Part shown: one piece after another, positions 1 to 6,859 of the stretch | Numbering within the stretch: the first letter of the stretch is position 1 | Layout of the letters: every line of letters starts with the position of its first letter | NCBI GenBank assembly: GCA_028286565.1 | Contig: JAQBRH010000006.1 | Coordinates: forward strand, 1 to 43,177 | DNA from: Parcubacteria group bacterium | GTDB lineage: Bacteria; Patescibacteriota; Minisyncoccia; Phycocordibacterales; Zambryskibacteraceae | Direction: 5' to 3' | DNA length: 43,177 bases | Program-made: the position numbers and the translations under genes | The notes under the pieces: generated by a model | The model's input: only the letters and a program-made list of their open reading frames with translations | Databases searched by the model: none | Told to the model about the DNA's origin: nothing

Positions 1-872
1 AAATCCGTTGATATCATGGGGAACACCAAAAGCGAAGGCAATTCACTGGCGCATTCCTGACACTGAAACACGAAAGCGTGGGTAGCGAACGGGATTAGAT
101 ACCCCGGTAGTCCACGCCCTAAACGATCTCTACTAGCTTTGGGAGGAATCGACCCCTTCCGAGGCGTAGCTAACGCGTTAAGTAGAGCGCCTGGGTAGTA
201 CGACCGCAAGGTTAAAACTCAAAGGAATAGACGGGGACTTGCACAAGCAGTGGATTATGCGGTTTAATTCGACGACAAACGAAAAACCTTACCAGGGTTA
301 GAAATCTACGTGAAGCCATTTGGAAACAGATGGCGTCCGCAAGGACTCGTAGACAGGTGATGCATGGCCGTCGTCAGTTCGTGATTTGAATTGTTCCCTT
401 AAGTGGGGTAACGAACGCAACCCTCGTTGCCAGTTACAAGTGTCTGGCGAGACTGCCCCGGTTTGTGCGCGTGAACCGATATGAATAATATTGGGTTCGC
501 GAATACAAACCGGGGAGGAAGGCGAGGATGACGCCAGGTCAGCATGTCCCTCTGATACCCTGGGCCACACGCATAATACAATCGCCGCTACAACGGGTCG
601 CGACGCCGCAAGGCTGAGCTAATCCTAAGAAAAGCGGCGCCAGTTCGGATTGGGGGCTGCAACTCGACCCCATGAAGCCGGAATTGCTAGTAATCGCAGG
701 TCAGCTATACTGCGGTGAATACGTTCTCAAGTCTTGTACTCACCGCCCGTCAACTCAAGGGAGATGGGAGTACCCGAAGTCCCGTTTATGCGGGCCTACG
801 GTAAGCTCATCGACAGGGAGTAAGTCGTAACAAGGCACGGGTAGCGGAAGCTGCTCGTGGAGTAATTCAATT
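1..872 (+). rRNA. rrs: 16S ribosomal RNA, 3' portion (5' end outside window)
   Basis: Conserved 16S blocks: GGATTAGATACCCCGGTAGTCC, AAACTCAAAGGAATAGACGG, GGTTTAATTCGACG, GTCGTCAG, AACGAACGCAACCC, GAATTGCTAGTAATCGC, CACCGCCCGTC, AAGTCGTAACAAGG, and helix 45 with its GGAA loop at 836-859. 3' end placed ~13 nt after h45 by analogy to E. coli. Confidence 0.97.
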
Positions 873-1042
873 TGAAACACTCTATCGAAAGGTAGATGAT
901 CGAGTCGATATTGTATGGCTCAATTGACCATATAATGGATTGTAGAGGACTCCTAGAACCTCTATGACACTTGGAAAGACAAGCGCAGCCCAACATGAAA
1001 GTGAAGGGTAAAGAGAACGGAGCAGAATAGAGAACGATAAGC

Positions 1043-1068
1043 AAAAGCCGCCCTCGGGCGGCTTTTGT
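1043..1068 (+). terminator. intrinsic terminator AAAAGCCGCC-CTCG-GGCGGCTTTT
   Basis: Perfect 10-bp inverted repeat with A/T flanks, downstream of the 16S. Confidence 0.85.
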
Positions 1069-1069
1069 G

Positions 1070-1098
1070 TTGCACAATAAAACTAAAAAGTGTACAGT
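1070..1098 (+). promoter_or_regulatory. promoter TTGCAC-17-TACAGT
   Basis: -35/-10 pair with 17-bp spacer, ~30 nt upstream of the ATG at 1129. Confidence 0.6.
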
Positions 1099-1128
1099 GC
1101 AAAAAGACCTTACCTAGGGAGATTCCCC

Positions 1129-1347
1129 ATGAAAACCACGTTTAGGTTCGATAGCCCCCGGATCACCGGTACACCGCTTGCGGCTCCGCCAAACCCTCGT
1201 TTTGGCGAGGATGAAGCCCCGAGGAAGTCTCGGCTCGCCGCCTTTGTGGACGGCCTCATCTGCGGGCTCCTCGTCCTCTGCCTGGGCGGCCTTCTGATCT
1301 ATGTTGCCGGGAGCCTCGCGCTCTTTTTGTGGCACCGGATCTTTTGA
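1129..1347 (+). CDS. small hypothetical membrane protein (72 aa)
   Basis: ORF-track frame trimmed to the ATG after GGGAGATTCCCC; C-terminal hydrophobic helix; own promoter and terminator. Confidence 0.65.
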   Translation: MKTTFRFDSPRITGTPLAAPPNPRFGEDEAPRKSRLAAFVDGLICGLLVLCLGGLLIYVAGSLALFLWHRIF

Positions 1348-1357
1348 AGGTGCCCCG

Positions 1358-1383
1358 CCTTGCCTTCCGGCAAGGTTTTTTCT
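1358..1383 (+). terminator. intrinsic terminator CCTTGCC-TTCC-GGCAAGG-TTTTTT
   Basis: 7-bp stem followed by a T-run. Confidence 0.85.
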
Positions 1384-1493
1384 TGTTTAAATAGGCTATT
1401 TTTGATATGTTGATGCAGCGGCGCTTGTCTCTACGAGACACGCGCTGCGCTCGGAGATAATGAAAAAACAAGCTTTTTCATTCCTCCTCGCTT

Positions 1494-1569
1494 GCGCGTG
1501 TAGCTCAGCTGGTAGAGCAATCGACTGATACTCGGTAGGTCCCAGGTTCGACCCCTGGCACGCGCACCA
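1494..1569 (+). tRNA. tRNA-Ile(GAT), CCA end encoded
   Basis: Manual cloverleaf: acceptor GCGCGTG/CACGCGC, D arm GCTC/GAGC, anticodon stem ATCGA/TCGGT with loop CTGATAC (anticodon GAT), T arm CCAGG-TTCGACC-CCTGG, A73 then CCA. Confidence 0.95.
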
Positions 1570-1847
1570 TGGGAATATTCTTTGATGATACAAAGCCTCA
1601 TGTCGGGAAGGACGAACTGAAAAAGGTCCGCAATTCTTTGGCCATGCATGACTTCACATCGAAGGAGCTCGACCTTGTCGAATCATTTTTCTCCGGGGAC
1701 ATGAACGAAGAGCGTTCGATCGATAAGGGGATCGACAAGGAGGAGATCGAGCGGGGCGTAGAAACGTTAAGGAAGAATCCGGAGATCTATCACCTCACCG
1801 AGAAGAAGCTCATCATCCTTGAAGAGAAGCTTAAGGAACACCTCTAA
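1569..1847 (+). CDS. hypothetical protein, 92 aa
   Basis: Intact ORF starting on the last base of the tRNA CCA; stop overlaps the next start (TAATG). Confidence 0.7.
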   Translation: MGIFFDDTKPHVGKDELKKVRNSLAMHDFTSKELDLVESFFSGDMNEERSIDKGIDKEEIERGVETLRKNPEIYHLTEKKLIILEEKLKEHL

Positions 1848-2695
1848 TGCAGAACCTCACGATCGGATTCATCGGGCAGGGATTCGTCGGCAAGAACCTG
1901 GCCGACGATTTTGAAGAAAGGGGATTTACCGTTGTCCGCTATTCGCTCGATCCGGAACACGCGGGGAATAAAGATAAGATACAAGAATGCGACGTGGTAT
2001 TCATCGCCGTGCCCACTCCAACGCTTCCGTCCGGCTTTGATGATTCGATCCTCCGGGGAGAGATGAAGCTCGTCGGCAAGGGGAAGACCATCGTCATCAA
2101 ATCCACCATTCTCCCAGGCACGACCGAATCGATCCAAAAAGAAAATCCGGATATTTTCGTCTTGCATTCTCCCGAGTTTTTGGTGGCGGCGACAGCCAGG
2201 GAGGATACGCGGAAACCCGAAAGGAATCTGGTCGGCGTTCCCCAGGACACTCCCGAATACAGAGAGAAGGCCGAACTCGTGCTTTCGATCTTGCCCCATG
2301 CTCCGTATATGAAAGTTCTGCTTTCAAAAGAAACCGAACTTATAAAGTATATCGGCAACAATTTTCTCTATACCAAAGTGGTGTTCATGAACATGATGTA
2401 TGATCTCGCGCAGTCGATCGGCGCGGACTGGAGCGAGGTGAGCCAGGCGGTGGCCAAAGATCACCGCATCGGGGAGACCCATATGCAGCCGGTCCATACA
2501 TCCGAGCGATCCAAGGGGCGAGGGGCGGGCGGACATTGTTTCCCCAAAGATTTTGAGGCGCTTCTCGGATTCTATATAGAAAAGATCGGGGATGAGGAGG
2601 GAATTCGTTCGCTTGAATCTATTCGGGATAAAAACATGACTCTCCTCAAGACAAGCGGCAAGGATCTCGACATCCTCAAGGGTATCTACAATTAA
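1847..2695 (+). CDS. UDP-glucose/GDP-mannose dehydrogenase family protein, short form
   Basis: N-terminal GFIGQGFVGKNLA Rossmann motif; GGHCFPKD catalytic-Cys motif; C-terminal nucleotide-sugar-binding domain not evident (282 aa). Confidence 0.85.
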   Translation: MQNLTIGFIGQGFVGKNLADDFEERGFTVVRYSLDPEHAGNKDKIQECDVVFIAVPTPTLPSGFDDSILRGEMKLVGKGKTIVIKSTILPGTTESIQKENPDIFVLHSPEFLVAATAREDTRKPERNLVGVPQDTPEYREKAELVLSILPHAPYMKVLLSKETELIKYIGNNFLYTKVVFMNMMYDLAQSIGADWSEVSQAVAKDHRIGETHMQPVHTSERSKGRGAGGHCFPKDFEALLGFYIEKIGDEEGIRSLESIRDKNMTLLKTSGKDLDILKGIYN

Positions 2696-2696
2696 T

Positions 2697-3191
2697 ATGC
2701 ACCACTTCTACCTCAAATCGATTCCTGCCGCGCTTGCGCACATCTCCCGCCTTAACTATCCGGAGATCTTCCTTATTATCATCGCGAGCGGGCACCCGCT
2801 GCCCGTGCCCGAAGGAATTATATTTATCGGGCTTGGCGTCCTCGCGGCGCATGGCGGGAGTTTCCTCGGCTACTGGGTGACCGCCGTGCTCGCCGTTTTC
2901 TGCTACGATGTTGTGCTCTTCGGCCTCGCGTATGCCGGCTCGCGCCTTGCGGAAAAGATGTCCCGAAAAATAAAAGCCGATTGGATAGAAAAATACACGG
3001 GAGCATCCGGCGGAAGGGCGCTTTTCCTCGTCTTCGTTTCTCATTTTGTGCCCGGGTGGAGGATGGTCAATCCGCTCATCTGCGGAGCTCTTCGCCTGAA
3101 GCCGAGAGACTTCTTCTTTTATACGATCTGTTCCGCGCTCGTGTATCCGGCTTTATACCTTGCGATTGGTTTCTTTCTTTTTTTGAGATAA
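2697..3191 (+). CDS. DedA/VTT-domain (SNARE-associated-like) membrane protein
   Basis: Hydrophobic; SHFVPGWRMVNPLICG and ADWIEKYTG resemble VTT/DedA motifs. Confidence 0.75.
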   Translation: MHHFYLKSIPAALAHISRLNYPEIFLIIIASGHPLPVPEGIIFIGLGVLAAHGGSFLGYWVTAVLAVFCYDVVLFGLAYAGSRLAEKMSRKIKADWIEKYTGASGGRALFLVFVSHFVPGWRMVNPLICGALRLKPRDFFFYTICSALVYPALYLAIGFFLFLR

Positions 3192-3200
3192 ACTAGACCC

Positions 3201-3542
3201 ATGCCAAAATCGAAGATCATCCTCGCTCTCGGATTCCTCATCGCCCTCCTCCCGGTCTTGGGCTTTCCTCATTCATGGGAATCGTTCTTCCAGGTCTTGT
3301 TCGGGCTCTCGATCGTCCTCCTGTCCGTCCTTATCTCCGTCGACCGCCGCCTTTCGTTGAAAGCTCGAGTCCAGAAGAGACAGGCGAGAAAGAGAGCGGT
3401 TATCGAGACCAATCCTGAGGTCCAATTCGGCCGCCGAGCCTCGGATGTCGCCGAAGTTCCTCGATCGCGTTTCGGCCGCCGGGCGTCTGACCCCGTGATC
3501 CCTGTCCCGATCCTCGAAGAGGAAGGACCTGAAGTACAATAA
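3201..3542 (+). CDS. hypothetical membrane protein with FGRRASD repeats
   Basis: Two N-terminal TM segments; two copies of FGRRASD in a basic C-terminal tail. Confidence 0.65.
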   Translation: MPKSKIILALGFLIALLPVLGFPHSWESFFQVLFGLSIVLLSVLISVDRRLSLKARVQKRQARKRAVIETNPEVQFGRRASDVAEVPRSRFGRRASDPVIPVPILEEEGPEVQ

Positions 3543-3574
3543 AACTGCAATTCCTCTAAGGGTTGCAGTTTTTC
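3541..3574 (+). terminator. intrinsic terminator AAACTGCAA...TTGCAGTTTTTC
   Basis: Perfect inverted repeat plus T-run; overlaps the preceding stop codon and the next -35. Confidence 0.8.
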
Positions 3575-3590
3575 ATTTTTGTGATATAAT
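3563..3590 (+). promoter_or_regulatory. promoter TTGCAG-16-TATAAT
   Basis: Consensus -10; the -35 lies in the 3' arm of the upstream terminator. Confidence 0.7.
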
Positions 3591-3624
3591 ACCTACCAGA
3601 CCACCCGTTCAACCAGGAGATCCA

Positions 3625-3909
3625 ATGATCGCAGTATCGCAATTGGTTCCAGATGATCGTGGAAGAGAGAAGCATCAGATCCTCGCGAGCAATGATCCCC
3701 GCAGATTCGCCGAGGTGGCCCGCCGGCTTTTCCAGGAGGGATCCGCGATCTTCATGCGGTCGGAGACCGAGGAAGGCCTCGACCTCGTCGATGAAGCGCT
3801 CCACTATGCGGAGTCCGGCCATCCCGAGTTTTGCGACCCCGGATTGCTGGGGCAGATCAAAGATTTCAACGGCCGGCTCGGGAGAAACGAACCTCTCGAT
3901 CACGACTGA
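3625..3909 (+). CDS. hypothetical protein, 94 aa
   Basis: ORF with its own promoter, CCAGGAGATCCAATG leader and terminator. Confidence 0.65.
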   Translation: MIAVSQLVPDDRGREKHQILASNDPRRFAEVARRLFQEGSAIFMRSETEEGLDLVDEALHYAESGHPEFCDPGLLGQIKDFNGRLGRNEPLDHD

Positions 3910-3925
3910 ACTCGCATTTTGTACT

Positions 3926-3952
3926 GAGCGGACCTTCGGGGCCGCTCTTTTT
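3926..3952 (+). terminator. intrinsic terminator GAGCGG...CCGCTCTTTTTC
   Basis: Stem-loop with TTCG loop and T-run. Confidence 0.85.
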
Positions 3953-3964
3953 CTTTGTTTGTTA

Positions 3965-3970
3965 TATAAT
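3965..3970 (+). promoter_or_regulatory. -10 element TATAAT placed for a leaderless transcript of the 3978 CDS
   Basis: TATAAT at 3965-3970; GGGACAA follows and ATG begins at 3978. The upstream in-frame ATG (3969) overlaps the -10 itself. Confidence 0.75.
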
Positions 3971-3977
3971 GGGACAA

Positions 3978-5723
3978 ATGGACGATCCAAATAAGGTTAC
4001 ATACTTCGGCGAGACGGATTCCAGGAACAAACGCGTTGCCTTTGGCATTAAATCCAAAGACCGGGCCAAGCATATGTACGTGATCGGGAAGACGGGCATG
4101 GGAAAGTCGACCCTCCTCGAGAACCTGGCTATTCAAGACATCCAGAACGGGAACGGCGTGGCGTTCATCGACCCGCACGGAGGCACGGCAGAAAAACTTC
4201 TTGAATATATCCCGCAGGACCGTATTAAGGACGTACTCTACTTTGCACCCTTTGACCTCGAACACCCGGTCTCTTTTAATGTGATGGAGGACGTCGGCGC
4301 GGACAAGCGCCACCTCGTGGTGAACGGGCTCATGTCGACCTTCGAGAAGATCTGGGTCGACGCTTGGAGCGCCCGCATGGCCTACATTTTAAATAACACC
4401 CTCCTTGCCCTCCTCGAATTCCCCGGAGCGACGCTCCTCGGCGTGAACCGCATGCTCGCGGATAAGGAATATCGAAAGAAAGTTGTGAATAATGTAAAAG
4501 ATCCGTCGGTCAAAGCGTTTTGGACCGAAGAGTTTGCGGGCTACACCGAGAAGTTCGCCGCCGAAGCCACTCCGGCTATTCAAAACAAGGTTGGACAGTT
4601 CACATCGAACCCGCTCGTGCGAAACCTCATCGGTCAAAGCGTTTCCACATTTGATATTAGGAAATTCATGGATGAGAAGAAGATCCTCATTGTGAACCTC
4701 TCGAAGGGCCGCGTCGGCGAAGGCAATGCGAACCTCATAGGTTCGATGCTCATCACCAAAATTTATCTCGCGGCCATGAGCCGCGCCGACCGAAGCGAGG
4801 CCGAACTCTCAAAGCTTCCGAATTTCTATCTCTATGTGGACGAGTTCCAATCGTTTGCGAACAAATCATTCGCCGATATTTTGTCCGAAGCCCGCAAATA
4901 TAAATTGAACCTCACCATCGCCCACCAATACATCGAGCAGATGGAAGAAGAAGTGAGGGATGCGGTGTTCGGAAACGTAGGCACCATGATCGCCTTCAGG
5001 GTGGGTGCCTTTGATGCGGAAGTTCTGGAAAAGGAATTTGCTCCGACCTTCACCGCCGAGGACCTCGTCAATCTCGGATTCACCCAAGTCTATCTAAAGC
5101 TCATGATCGACGGCGTGTCATCCCAGCCCTTCTCGGCCACAACGACCGCCCCGATCCCTCGTCCGCCGGTAAGCTACAAAGAAGAGGCCATCGAGAGCTC
5201 CCGCGCCCAATACACGAAGCCTCGCGCAGAGGTAGAAAAGAACATCAATGACTGGCACGAAGAGGGCAAGGTCGAACGACCTGCCCGCGCACCGGAGCGG
5301 TCTGCCCGCCCTGCAAGCGAGAGCTCTCCCGGCAGGTACGAGCGCCCGGAGCGGTCAAGCGAGGCTCCCGCTCGAAGGTCTGAACCGGCGCCGATCGATA
5401 TCCGCGGGAGGAAACCGGAAAGAGAAGCTCCTAAACAAGAGCGCCGTACTCCTCCGCCGGCCGGAGACGACTTCAAGCCCCTTGCCTCGATCTCCCTTGC
5501 CGACCTCAACAAAAAAAGCGACAACCAGCGTCAGCCGAGCCCGAAGAATATTTCCGATCTCAGAAGCGTCCTTGCCACGATCGTGAAGACTCCGGCCGAA
5601 GCGAAGCCTGCTCCTCATTCCGCGCCGAATCCCCAGCCTCAATCGACCCCGGCCCCAAAGCAAGATACGCCAAAGGAAGTTCCCGAAGCCGAGCTTAAAG
5701 CGCTTTTAGGAGTAGACGAATAA
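3978..5723 (+). CDS. TraG/VirD4/DUF87-like conjugative-transfer-type ATPase with Pro-rich disordered C-terminus
   Basis: Walker A GKTGMGKST; FIDPHGG; LYVDEFQSF Walker B; Pro/Arg/Ser-rich tail. Start moved from 3831 to after the -10. Confidence 0.85.
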   Translation: MDDPNKVTYFGETDSRNKRVAFGIKSKDRAKHMYVIGKTGMGKSTLLENLAIQDIQNGNGVAFIDPHGGTAEKLLEYIPQDRIKDVLYFAPFDLEHPVSFNVMEDVGADKRHLVVNGLMSTFEKIWVDAWSARMAYILNNTLLALLEFPGATLLGVNRMLADKEYRKKVVNNVKDPSVKAFWTEEFAGYTEKFAAEATPAIQNKVGQFTSNPLVRNLIGQSVSTFDIRKFMDEKKILIVNLSKGRVGEGNANLIGSMLITKIYLAAMSRADRSEAELSKLPNFYLYVDEFQSFANKSFADILSEARKYKLNLTIAHQYIEQMEEEVRDAVFGNVGTMIAFRVGAFDAEVLEKEFAPTFTAEDLVNLGFTQVYLKLMIDGVSSQPFSATTTAPIPRPPVSYKEEAIESSRAQYTKPRAEVEKNINDWHEEGKVERPARAPERSARPASESSPGRYERPERSSEAPARRSEPAPIDIRGRKPEREAPKQERRTPPPAGDDFKPLASISLADLNKKSDNQRQPSPKNISDLRSVLATIVKTPAEAKPAPHSAPNPQPQSTPAPKQDTPKEVPEAELKALLGVDE

Positions 5724-5724
5724 C

Positions 5725-6858
5725 ATGAGGATACTGATTTTTTCCATCGCCTATCACCCAATGATCGGAGGCGCAGAGGTTGCGGTCAAAGAGATCACGG
5801 ATCGCTTGCCGGAGCATGAATTCGAGATGGTGACGCTGCAATTCGATCCGAGCCATCCAAAGGTGGAGCGGATCGGGAACGTGGTCGTGCACCGCATCAA
5901 TACGTCGAAACTGATGTTTCCTTTTGAAGCGAGCTTTTATGGCAAGAAGCTTCATAAAGAAAAGAAGTTCGACGCGATCTGGTCGATCATGGCGGCCTAC
6001 GCCGGATTTGCGAGCCTCTTTTTCAAAATGGCCAATCCCGAAGTGCCGTATATCCTCACTCTTCAAGAAGGGGATCCGATAGAATCCATCAAAGCCAAGA
6101 CGTGGTTCGTCTCGCCGATCTTTCGAAAGATATTCATGCGAGCGGACAAGATCCAGGCCATCTCCTATTTCCTTGCGGACTTCGCCGAAGCTATGGGCTA
6201 TAAAGGCAAGACCGAGGTCATCCCGAACGGGGTGGATTTCAGATCCTTTGCTGCGACTCCGGCCCCGGATCGGTTGCAGGAGATCATAGAACGATTCGAA
6301 AAGAAGGGCGAGACCTATCTCATCACCACTTCTCGCTTGGTGAAGAAAAATGCCGTGGACGATGTTATCAAAGCTGTCGCCCTATTGCCCGATACGGTGA
6401 AATTTCTAGTAGTGGGGGTCGGTCCGGATCAAAAGATCCTTGAGAGCCTTGCGCGGAGATGCGGAGTGGAGAACAGGGTGAAATTTTTGGGGTATGTGGA
6501 TTATAAAAATATTCCGCTGTATCTCCACGCCTCCGATATTTTTATCCGCCCGTCGCTTTCCGAAGGATTCGGGAATTCGTTCATCGAAGCGATGGCTGCG
6601 GGGTTGCCGATCATCGCCACCCCGGTCGGGGGTATCGTCGATTTCGTCTTCGATCCGGACAAAGATCACGACATGCCTCCGACGGGGTTGTTCGTGAATG
6701 TGAAGGATCCGGAGAGTATTAAGACCCAAGTCTTGCGTCTCATGAACGATATGCCTCTTCGAGACAAGCTTATAGAGAACGGGCGAAAACTTGCCGAAGA
6801 AAAATACGACTGGAACCTCGTGGCCAAGGAGATGAAGGAGAAAGTATTCATACAATAA
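5725..6858 (+). CDS. GT4-family glycosyltransferase
   Basis: GGAEVAVKEI N-terminus; SRLVKKNAVDDVIKA; RPSLSEGFGNSFIEAMAAGLPIIATPVGG. Confidence 0.95.
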   Translation: MRILIFSIAYHPMIGGAEVAVKEITDRLPEHEFEMVTLQFDPSHPKVERIGNVVVHRINTSKLMFPFEASFYGKKLHKEKKFDAIWSIMAAYAGFASLFFKMANPEVPYILTLQEGDPIESIKAKTWFVSPIFRKIFMRADKIQAISYFLADFAEAMGYKGKTEVIPNGVDFRSFAATPAPDRLQEIIERFEKKGETYLITTSRLVKKNAVDDVIKAVALLPDTVKFLVVGVGPDQKILESLARRCGVENRVKFLGYVDYKNIPLYLHASDIFIRPSLSEGFGNSFIEAMAAGLPIIATPVGGIVDFVFDPDKDHDMPPTGLFVNVKDPESIKTQVLRLMNDMPLRDKLIENGRKLAEEKYDWNLVAKEMKEKVFIQ

Positions 6859-6859
6859 T

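Noticed and set aside
951-956. CTCCT downstream of 16S as a displaced anti-SD
   Set aside because: About 90 nt past helix 45 and part of a local AGAGG/CCTCT hairpin; nothing indicates splicing to the 16S tail.
298-1077. ORFs on the minus strand across the first ~1.1 kb (90, 60 and 93 aa)
   Set aside because: They lie antisense to the 16S rRNA gene and its tail; rRNA composition explains the open frames.
6494-6505. Second DnaA box (TGTGGATTA) to support an origin
   Set aside because: One mismatch, inside a glycosyltransferase CDS far from the AT-rich region; another near-match (TTATCCACG, ~19.66 kb) is also coding.
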